This document shows positions 19,567 through 25,504 of a stretch of DNA of 25,504 nt, piece by piece; position 1 is the stretch's first letter, and every line of letters starts with the position of its first letter. The DNA lies in contig BFEA01000208.1 of assembly GCA_003427395.1 (NCBI GenBank), positions 1,834,028 to 1,859,531 of the forward strand. Direction: 5' to 3'. The position numbers and the translations under genes were made by a program. Origin of the DNA: Chara braunii. Taxonomy: Eukaryota > Streptophyta > Charophyceae > Charales > Characeae. Under the pieces are notes generated by a model. It was not told the origin of the DNA and made no database searches. It saw only the letters and a program-made list of their open reading frames with translations.

Positions 19567-19640
19567 CTAGGCTACCAGCCGGGCCGCCCGGGTCCCGGGT
19601 GGCCAGCCCGTGCAAGGATCAGGTAATGTCCTAGCAAAAA

Positions 19641-19704
<64 letters not shown>
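19567..19704. repeat. CCGG-rich lead-in and long poly-A
   Basis: ACCAGCCGGGCCGCCCGGG with CCCGGGTGGCC is self-complementary. From 19636 to 19704 the sequence is As with one G at 19660. An A run this long suggests a retroposon tail and an unreliable length. Confidence 0.8.
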
Positions 19705-19705
<1 letters not shown>

Positions 19706-19709
19706 GACC

Positions 19710-20157
19710 TTTGGCTGTGATTGCAGTTGGATACACTTTTTGGAGTACTGCCCTCAGTGAGGGCACTTCGTCAGAACGAGGAACACAGGGAGCACGACTG
19801 TCAGACTCACAAAAGAAGAACAAAAAACAAAAAAGCCCCAAAAAACAAAACAAGCTTTGGCCGTGATTGCAGTTGGATACACTTTTTGGAGTACTGCCCT
19901 CAAGAGGGCACTTCGGCAGAACGAGGAACACGGGGAGCCAGACTGTCAGACTCACAAAAAAAGAACAAAAAAAAAGAAAAGCCAACGAAGCTTTGGCCGT
20001 GAAAGTGGTTGGATGCATTTCAACGGCGCTAGTGTGAGTATGCCGGGTACTATGCCCTGAGCGAGGGCGTTTTGAGCAAGAGGAATATGCGCTGCCTTGC
20101 TGGCAGGGAAAGTACGAAAAAAACAAAAGGAGAAAAAAATTCAAAAAAAAGAAAAAA
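19710..20157 (+). repeat. Three A-rich tandem monomers of about 140 bp
   Basis: Units start at 19710, 19856 and 19992 with TTTGGC(T/C)GTGA. The first two are close (GCAGTTGGATACACTTTTTG, GAGTACTGCCCTCA...); the third is diverged and longer. Each ends in an A-rich segment. Each has a small hairpin: GCCCTC-AGT-GAGGGC, GCCCTC-AA-GAGGGC and GCCCT-GAGCG-AGGGC. The stem is kept although the loop changes. Confidence 0.8.
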
Positions 20158-20290
20158 CCAGGGCTGGTCCCCGGATGGACCGGGGAGCCCTCCCCCGTCC
20201 AGTGTCCTCCCGGTTGGACCGGCCGGTGCCCCAGGCCGGTTCCCTCCCGGTTGCCCCCAGCGCATTTTCGCTGGGGCCTCAAAAAAAAAT
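20158..20290 (+). repeat. CCGG-rich dispersed repeat, copy R2
   Basis: GGGCTGGTCCCCGGATGGAC, CGGGGAGCCCTCCCCC, CCCGGTTGGACCGGCCGGTG, CAGGCCGGTT, ending in the hairpin CCCAGCG-CATTTT-CGCTGGG. The same motif order occurs on the minus strand at 3903-4030. As at R1, an A-rich tandem region stands directly upstream. Confidence 0.75.
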
Positions 20291-20649
20291 TTTGGCGCCG
20301 GGGTTGTGTTTTTCAGGCGCCATGGGGGCAGGCCGTCACCCGCAATTCGGAAACCGGGTCCTGCAGGCCCTGCTTTTCCTTGTTCGAAAAGCGGCCGATC
20401 TTGGCCGTCGATCGTCACAGATCGGCGGCCAAGATCGGCCTCTGTTTTCAAACTTGTACGCGGGAAGTGTCGGGGGGTGAGCGGGGGAAAACGATTCGGT
20501 CGTTCAACCTCGCTCACCCCCGCTCGACGCATCAGAAGGAGCACCATCGTCATCCGCTCCCCCCCCCCCCCCCCGCTGTTGGAGAGCGTCGTCGTCGTCG
20601 TCCCGTAGCTGGAGGGCGTCGTCGTCGGCCGCCCGCCAGCCAGCCGCGC
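20291..20649. other. GC-rich stretch with hairpin, poly-C and GTCGTC repeats
   Basis: It holds GGCGCC-containing inverted words near 20295-20325, the hairpin 20393-20440, a run of 16 Cs (20559-20574) and GTCGTC trinucleotides near 20590 and 20620. Frames on both strands are open because the DNA is GC-rich; none is convincing. Confidence 0.5.
20393..20440. repeat. 21-bp inverted repeat
   Basis: The arms 20393-20413 and 20420-20440 pair with a single mismatch across a 6-base loop (GTCACA). They contain CCGATCTTGGCCG and CGGCCAAGATCGG. A strong hairpin, without coding context. Confidence 0.85.
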
Positions 20650-20687
20650 CTGTCTCTTATACACATCTAGATGTGTATAAGAGACAG
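20650..20687. other. Nextera mate-pair junction adapter (two Tn5 mosaic ends), assembly artefact
   Basis: CTGTCTCTTATACACATCT (20650-20668) is followed at once by its exact reverse complement AGATGTGTATAAGAGACAG (20669-20687). These are the 19-bp Tn5 mosaic ends in the head-to-head order created when a tagmented fragment is circularised in a Nextera mate-pair library. The minus-strand translation gives the peptide SYTHLDVYKRQ, known as a recurrent contaminant in predicted proteins. DNA left and right of it was joined in a library, not necessarily in the genome. Confidence 0.98.
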
Positions 20688-20689
20688 GA

Positions 20690-21046
20690 GCCATACTATG
20701 CGAGACATGGACCTCCCCCACGGACAGTACTTTTGAAAATAACATGTTCAAAATAAGGCGGAGAGCTGTCATATGGGCCCTCTGGAGGAAACGCTGTATG
20801 CATGCCATAGAGGGAACCCGTGTAGCGGAGGGAGAGGTGACAGATATGATAAAACAATATGTCCAACAAGATCTAACGGTACAGTGGCAAAAAATTACGA
20901 ATGAATTGGATTTGTTTCATTCATTCAAAGATGTAGTACAAGCAATTCAGCAATTTTCAAGAGACCGGTTGGGCAGCGAGAATGGGGGCTCGATTGCCTC
21001 CGTCAGATGGGAAGGCAGGCCTACCCAGGGAGGCCACCACAAATAG
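20690..21046 (+). pseudogene. LINE C-terminal fragment L3
   Basis: In the frame of AILCETWTSPTDSTFENNMF it aligns without gaps to L1 residues AILLGNYPQIRGNIFEENMF. It continues KIRRRAVIWALWRKRCMHAI, GEVTDMIKQYVQQDLTVQWQ and SRDRLGSENGG to a stop at 21046. It begins directly at the mate-pair adapter, so its upstream part is lost. It overlaps the end of L2 by about 12-15 residues when both are aligned to L1, with different sequence, so it is not a simple continuation of L2. Confidence 0.85.
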
Positions 21047-21559
21047 TTCAGAAAAGACTACCGTATTTGTTTCAAAGACTAGACAGTGGTGGGCTGGGAG
21101 TTCCCGCTGCGACCATGCACAAAATTTCCCGACTCCTTCCCGCCCCACCAGCTAGCAATGGTAGACCTGCAATGGTATGGAACCGACTGCACAGTCTGAG
21201 TGAGGTCAGAGCACATATAACGAACAGCAAGGAGCGTAGCAATTTTAGCCTCACGAAGCATATTAGTCCAAACAGAACTCACCTTGGGTAATCACATCAG
21301 CTGTTTTAGCACCTAAAAGAAAATCTGACAGTCGAGGATCTGAGAGGAACTGACTGGGCGAAGCAAAAGGAGTCAAGCTTCAAGAAATAGAGTAAACAAA
21401 ACCCTAGACTACACAGGCTAACTTAGGCAGGGGTGAAGGATGGTACATCCTTCCTAATGGAAGCAACCAATGCCGTCATTCGGGCCTCCACACCAGAAGG
21501 GGGAGGAGGGTGAGTGATTTCTCAATGTACTTTCTTTGACTTGCCGGTGGAATAGGAAC
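21047..21559. other. Unassigned; possible LINE 3' flank
   Basis: No supported gene. A perfect 8-bp hairpin GAAGGATG-GTA-CATCCTTC lies at 21435-21453. Confidence 0.45.
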
Positions 21560-21628
21560 GGGACTGATGCTCCCCAGAATGGACAAGGAGCTGGAACCCT
21601 GAGGTTCTGTTAAAAAAAAAAAAAAAAA
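21560..21628 (+). mobile_element. SINE-like family S, diverged or short copy S6
   Basis: GGGACTGATGCTCCCCAGAA shares TGATGCTCCCCAGA with S2. It continues CAAGGAGCTGGAACCCTGAG and ends in an A run (to 21628). The 5' hairpin is missing, so it is either a fragment or a distant relative. Confidence 0.4.
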
Positions 21629-22080
21629 GAGTTGAACACACAACCTCTTTATTGCTCTTCCAGCTGAGTCCCTTGAGTCCACCAACATAGCATCACAGCG
21701 CTCCACAGTTACTACAACTAACAGGGAGTAGTAGCTCTGCGGTATGTTTCATCTGATCCGAAGGCAAGGTCTCCTTCCCTGCCGACAGTGCCGAGGCCTT
21801 GCCATTCCCAGGCTGCAGGACCTACCCTTACAACGCACGGTCATGACCGTACGTTGTATTCGGGGGAAGAAGGTAGTCTCTATTTTACGGTTGCTAATGG
21901 CTGGTCAGAGCGCAAAAGTACGGAATGCAATTCCTCCTTTTCCCGATGTTCTTCTGTTCTCACTTGAGGCAGGGACACCCCCAATGGAGGCTGCTTGTCC
22001 TCCTGCTTCATGCTGGGCTGAATGGAATAGGGCTTCCTAACCCATCCAGAGTATAGAAAACCAGTTTCAACAACTTGAAG
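21629..22080. other. Unassigned stretch
   Basis: No supported gene; a 98-codon plus-strand frame (21744-22040) has no recognisable feature. A 14-base palindrome ACGGTCATGACCGT lies at 21837-21850. Confidence 0.45.
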
Positions 22081-22162
22081 GCTAGTCGTGTCTGCTCTTA
22101 TCAGCACCCCTAGCACCGTCTCGGGCTGTTTTCAAAAAAAAAAAAAAAAAAAAAAAAAAAAA
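22081..22162 (+). mobile_element. SINE-like family S, 3' part (S7)
   Basis: GCTAG...TGTCTGCTCTTATCAGCA ...CTAGC followed by a poly-A tail (22134-22162). It matches the last third of S2, including the loop CTTA(C/T)C, while the outer stem has other bases that still pair (GCTAG/CTAGC in place of GTGTTAGTG/CACTAACAC). The 5' half is absent or beyond recognition. Confidence 0.6.
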
Positions 22163-22266
22163 CGGGTCAGTTGCTTGTAATGGTTGTTTGGAGACATACC
22201 AGGTGCCTGGGGGGTCCACACCATATGGGGCCAAGATGCCCTTCCATGAAATTCAATCAGGAATAG

Positions 22267-22269
<3 letters not shown>

Positions 22270-22332
<63 letters not shown>
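22270..22332. repeat. CT microsatellite
   Basis: An uninterrupted CT run of about 63 bases. Confidence 0.97.
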
Positions 22333-22334
<2 letters not shown>

Positions 22335-22424
22335 ACTTCCACATGGTGCAGATTACCCATAGTTTGGAACGAAGAGCTGAATGCATTGGGAGCTCCATTG
22401 ACCCTGACTCCCTGAGTAGGTTCT

Positions 22425-22426
22425 TT

Positions 22427-22475
<49 letters not shown>

Positions 22476-22498
22476 TTCTTCTTCTTTTTTTTTTTTTA
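22425..22498. repeat. TTTC then TTC then poly-T tract
   Basis: TTTC tetranucleotides pass into TTC and then T only. It lies directly beside the 3' end of the minus-strand LINE fragment L4, where an A-rich tail would be expected. Confidence 0.95.
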
Positions 22499-22509
22499 AC
22501 AAATGCTCC

Positions 22510-22723
22510 AGTCTATTCGTGGGGAACATAAGTTCCTAACCTGAAGTACGCCTTTCCTTATCCGGCTCCAGCTGTCTCTAAAAGACCCCTTTAAAGACCC
22601 CACTTCCATGTTGTCTCTGAATCCGAGACGGTCAGAGCCCACGATGTGAGGGTTATCAAAGAGGGGTTGATTTAGGACCTCCTCCTTGGTACTAGTAGGC
22701 TCGTCCCAGACATTCGGTTTCAT
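22510..22723 (-). pseudogene. LINE fragment L4
   Basis: The minus-strand frame reads WDEPTSTKEEVLNQPLFDNP HI, matching the region between RT and zinc-binding domain in L1 (TPERWEEIFRQPLFGNHLI) and L2 (PTRWEEVRRQPLFGNKRI). It continues SWSRIRKGVLQVRNLCS, which parallels GWVKHGVRRVGDLW of L1. Only about 70 codons remain, bounded by a T-rich tract at one end and the S4 tail at the other. Confidence 0.65.
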
Positions 22724-22730
22724 CTTTCAT

Positions 22731-22861
22731 CTTTTTTTTTTTTTTCTTACCGAGTCTGCTTCTAGGGGGGGTGATGCAGGCAGCCGCCCCTAGTAGCTGC
22801 TCCGGGTGCTCCAATCTATCGGTAAGGAGAAGCACCACCGGAAACCAGGTCCAGCGTCCCT
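22731..22861 (-). mobile_element. SINE-like repeat, family S, copy S4
   Basis: From 22861 on the minus strand: GAGGGACGCTGGACCTGGTT TCC, CTCCTTACCGATAGATTGGA GCACCCGGAGCAG, then stem GCTACTAGGGG, loop GGCTGCCTGCATCAC, stem CCCCTAGAAGC, then GTAAGAAAAAAAA. One mismatch in the 11-bp stem. It is the closest relative of S3. Confidence 0.8.
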
Positions 22862-23774
22862 CTTGTGAACATCTGCAAATAATGACCCATGTTGGAGCAG
22901 AAACCAATTCCTGGCTGCCAGCATTGACTGCCCCGGGACACCCCAAGGGTTAACTGAGAAGCCCCTTGAGAGAACAGAAGATAGCCAAGTGCCAAACTTT
23001 AAGGCACCCCTCAATGCCCTCATATGTCTAGAAACCCAACCTCTGCAACAACCTGGACTGAAAAAAAAAAAAAAAAAAAAAAAGAAGCTGGGATGCACCC
23101 GGTTCTCATTTGAAGACCCCCCCCTTTCTTTGTTTTTTTGTGAGAACGCCCGTTAACCCCCAACCATGTCTACGAGACGCAGTTCAAACCAACAAAATGT
23201 TTTCTAAACTGCATCTGATTCAGATTTGAATTTCTGCAAATGACAATTTGGAGCCCAGATATGCCGACGGGGTGGTTTCAAATTGGCACCTCATCACCCT
23301 CCATTCCATGGGCTGATCACATAACATTTCTGCTGCCAAACTTCAAGAACGCGCTATTTTTGCAATTGCCCCTTTGCCCAAAGCCAGAGTTAACTTTTCA
23401 ACTTTCTTGTTCAGGTAGGAGTCCAACCCTAAACATAACCAACCATCTTCTTTGTGAGCTAAACAGCATTGAATTTTCCTGAACAGGACATTGCCAAGAC
23501 ATGATCCCTCATTAGAATCCAGTGTTCCCGGCCCCGGCTGATTGAGGCCCGAATGATCCAGTGTGGTAGCAGAAGGCAGTTCCGCCTGTACGGTCCGGCC
23601 CCCGTACGGATCACACATCCGAAAACCTCCCCGTCCTCCCTGGCTTGAGTTGCTAATTCTGAAACGACCCCTTCAAAATGACCCCTCCGTCTGCCTCTGC
23701 CTCTGCCTATGCCTCAGGTCTCCAAAGGAACAAGGAACCTAGCAGCAGACACTCAAACCGTGCCTACAAACCAC

Positions 23775-23777
<3 letters not shown>
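22862..23777. other. Unassigned stretch with poly-A
   Basis: A run of As at 23061-23082 could be another retroposon tail without a recognised body. Words such as GCAGTTCAAA and AAACTGCAT (23180-23215) resemble the FB2 arms. No gene is supported. Confidence 0.45.

Positions 23778-23826
<49 letters not shown>
23778..23826. repeat. GA microsatellite
   Basis: An uninterrupted GA run of about 48 bases. Confidence 0.97.
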
Positions 23827-23831
<5 letters not shown>

Positions 23832-23859
23832 CGATTTTGTTAAAATGGACGTATAATCA

Positions 23860-24204
23860 CCTATGACATTTTTGAACGAAATTGAAAGCTCAATTTTTGG
23901 CCCAAAATTCATGAAATTGAGGGTAAGGCGTTCTGAAAATGCGGTACCCCCTCTATGTATGTGGACTAAGATAAAAATCCACATACATCCAGGCCGGAAA
24001 ACGCTGGACCCCTTGGATGTATATGAACTTCAGCTGAGTACAGATACATCGAGGGGGTAGATCGTTTCCAGAACACCGTACCCTCAATTTCATGATTTTT
24101 TTTTTTTTTTTTTTTTTTTTATATTTTAAAGGCCCTTGCGCAAGTTTTGGGCCAAAACAAATGACATTTCAATTTCGTTTTCAATTTCGTTCAAAAAATA
24201 TAGG
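23860..24204. mobile_element. Foldback/MITE-like element FB3
   Basis: Outer arms: CCTATGACATTTTTGAACGA (from 23860) against the reverse complement of 24175-24204 (CCTATATTTTTTGAACGAAA). Inner arms: TCATGAAATTGAGGGTAAGG ...ACCCCCTC (about 23909-23955) against the reverse complement of about 24047-24096 (TCATGAAATTGAGGGTACGG ...ACCCCCTC). TTTTGGCCCAAAA is also shared. A run of 25 Ts (24096-24120) seems to be a later insertion in the right arm only. No coding sequence. Confidence 0.75.
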
Positions 24205-24212
24205 GGTAACTT

Positions 24213-24458
24213 CGGCGCAGTCAAGAAAACAGTTTGAAAATGCACTCGAGGCAATCCCGCGAACACAACATAGCCCCCATGTGACCCCACCCGACCCGAA
24301 ACCTAGGTCGTGTACATTCACCTAAACCTAGGTCGTGTACATTCACCGAAACCTAGGTCGTGTACATTCACCGAAACCTAGGTCGTATACATTCACAATT
24401 ACCGGTCCTTTTCTTGCCTCGACAACTGCATTTTCAAACTCAAACCCTGACTGCGCCG
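24213..24458. mobile_element. Foldback/MITE-like element FB4
   Basis: The arms start CGGCGCAGTCA at 24213 and, reversed, CGGCGCAGTCA at 24458. They share AGTTTGAAAATGCA and TCGAGGCAA, about 45 bases in all. The core is the minisatellite 24297-24396. GGCGCAGTCA and the GAGTTT(C/G)AAA(A)TGCAGTTG-like word also occur in FB2, so the two look like one family. Confidence 0.75.
24297..24396. repeat. Minisatellite, 25 bp x 4
   Basis: Four direct 25-base units, each containing CCTAGGTCGTGTACATTCAC (one has GTATAC), with only single-base differences between units. The units start at 24297, 24322, 24347 and 24372. Each holds the palindromes CCTAGG and TGTACA. Confidence 0.97.
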
Positions 24459-24678
24459 TGTTTTCTCAAAAATATAACATGTCCATTTAACGATGAAAAG
24501 AGATGCATTAATGACTAAGACTCGATCTGAGTCGACCAGAACTAATGAAGTGGGTTGCAAATCCCCAAGAATTAACCCTTGATGCTACCTTGTTTTTCAA
24601 GATTTCTTCCTGTATAATATGCGTATATGCTGACCGGAGTCAAGCTGAATCATTACACCTAAAATCTTTCTGCTTCTC
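24459..24678. other. Unassigned spacer
   Basis: Unique AT-rich sequence between FB4 and S5; nothing recognised. Confidence 0.5.
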
Positions 24679-24878
24679 CCTTTCTTTTTTTTCTTTTTTT
24701 TTCTTTTGGACAAAAACCAATATCCAAGTACTAGGAGAGGTGATACATGCCTGCCCTCCCTAGTACCCGCTCTGGTGGCTTCAATCTTTGTTGTTGTTGT
24801 TGTTGTTGTTGTTTTTTTTGGTTGGTCCAATCTATTGGCGGGGAGCCGCACCTTCTGGAAAGCGGGTCCAGCGTCCCA
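24679..24878 (-). mobile_element. SINE-like repeat, family S, copy S5 with internal AAC insertion
   Basis: From 24878 on the minus strand: GGGACGCTGGACCCGCTTTC CAG, GCTCCCCGCCAATAGATTGG A. Then a poly-A/(AAC)n insert of about 40 bases. Then GAAGCCACCAGAGCGG, stem GTACTAGGGAGGG, loop CAGGCATGTATCA, stem CCTCTCCTAGTAC, and an A/G-rich tail. The stem pairs at 11 of 13 positions. Confidence 0.75.
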
Positions 24879-25417
24879 TTGAGCACATTGGATATGATTC
24901 TGCTTCTCATTTATTAATGCACCTCATTCCTCTTTTTTTTTCTTTTTGGGAAAATTTCAGCGGAGCGTTTATTTGCGGCGAACCCTTCTGACGGCCGACT
25001 TACCTTGTCGTGCCCCTCTGACGACGGACGATGTTTCCAGAAAGCCCCTGGCGTCGGTTGGTCCTGAAACATGTTTCATATGCCCCTACCGGTACCGGTA
25101 CCAAATTTGCAGTATGCCCCTACCGGCTGACCGTTTAGAATCAGCAGAAAAGTTTCCCATATGCCCTTACCGGTACCGTCCATCTTTCCAGCGAGCCCCT
25201 GTTTCCGTTTTTGACACTCGCAGTCTTTCCCCTGGCCCCGGGAGAGGTGCTACCGGGGCATATCAGAAACTTGGCGATGGTGCAATCTTTCTGTCGTGCC
25301 CTCGGTTGGTTTCCATGGATTTGGGCCTCTGTGTTTCAGCATGCGAGGCCTGCGCGGCCTCTGTGGCTTGACATTTGCGGGATGTGCAGTCGTGTCGGTC
25401 GTGCACATCGTGGTTTT

Positions 25418-25418
<1 letters not shown>
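24879..25418. other. Unassigned stretch with repeated ATATGCCCCTACCGG words
   Basis: GTTTCATATGCCCCTACCGG (25074), GCAGTATGCCCCTACCGG (25111), TTTCCCATATGCCCTTACCG (25153) and, inverted, GGTGCTACCGGGGCATATC (25246) recur with ACCGGTACC palindromes. This could be a decayed tandem or inverted repeat. A 141-codon plus frame (24946-25371) covers it, but its composition looks repeat-derived. Confidence 0.45.

Positions 25419-25476
<58 letters not shown>
25419..25476. repeat. CT microsatellite
   Basis: An uninterrupted CT run of about 58 bases, followed by GTGTATATATG. Confidence 0.97.
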
Positions 25477-25486
<10 letters not shown>

Positions 25487-25504
25487 GACAGAAACTTTGT
25501 GTTT

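Noticed and set aside
19572-20282. A 236-codon minus-strand frame rich in phenylalanine and proline
   Set aside because: The phenylalanine runs are the poly-A tract read on the other strand, and the rest is tandem monomers plus R2.
20050-20808. A 252-codon minus-strand frame
   Set aside because: It reads through the mate-pair adapter (SYTHLDVYKRQ) and through GC-rich repeat R2; it is an artefact of a chimeric join.
24297-24396. CRISPR array
   Set aside because: The four 25-base units are directly adjacent with no spacers; it is a minisatellite inside a foldback element.

Overview
The window looks like repeat-rich nuclear DNA of a eukaryote, most likely from the green lineage. A charophyte alga such as Chara is my guess, made from the kind of transposon proteins present and not tested by any search. 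There is no intact host gene that I can recognise, no bacterial operon, no rRNA or tRNA gene and no CRISPR array. Almost everything interpretable is transposon-derived and decayed, set among long microsatellites.

Layout. 1-480: microsatellites, poly-T and perfect hairpins. 510-2730: a 5'-truncated LINE (L1) carrying the end of the reverse transcriptase and the C-terminal zinc-binding domain. 2731-5230: a cluster of small non-autonomous repeats: a CCGG-rich repeat (R3, R1), two foldback elements (FB1, FB2) and several copies of an A-tailed SINE-like repeat (family S). 5231-6100: little that can be supported. 6120-8061 (+): a broken gene with a trihelix (Myb/SANT-like) DNA-binding domain. 8461-9363: compound CT/CG/GT, CA and poly-G tracts. 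9655-10330: a decayed duplication. 10647-12461 (+): a second broken gene of unknown family. 12559-13287: CT and CA tracts with a 63-base assembly gap. 13829-15236 (-): a frameshifted PIF/Harbinger-type DDE transposase. The trihelix gene, the unknown gene and the transposase could be the genes of one degenerate PIF/Harbinger element of about 9-10 kb, because that superfamily pairs a DDE transposase with a Myb/trihelix protein.

16945-19428 holds a second LINE (L2). Its frame is largely preserved but it is punctured by stops, most of them at tryptophan positions, and an S copy interrupts it. 19567-20649 is a composite of A-rich tandem monomers, the CCGG-rich repeat R2 and a strong hairpin. At 20650-20687 lie two head-to-head 19-bp Tn5 mosaic ends, the junction adapter of a Nextera mate-pair library. 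The assembly is therefore very probably chimeric there, and the two sides should not be read as neighbours. 20690-21046 is the C-terminus of another LINE copy (L3), and 22510-22723 (-) is a fourth fragment (L4). The right end (22731-25504) holds more S copies, two adjacent foldback elements (FB3, FB4), a 25-bp x 4 minisatellite and a terminal CT tract.

Most interesting: the mate-pair adapter chimera; the S family, whose copies keep nested stem-loops while the stem sequences change; the foldback family; and the possible three-gene PIF/Harbinger element with an unrecognised partner protein.
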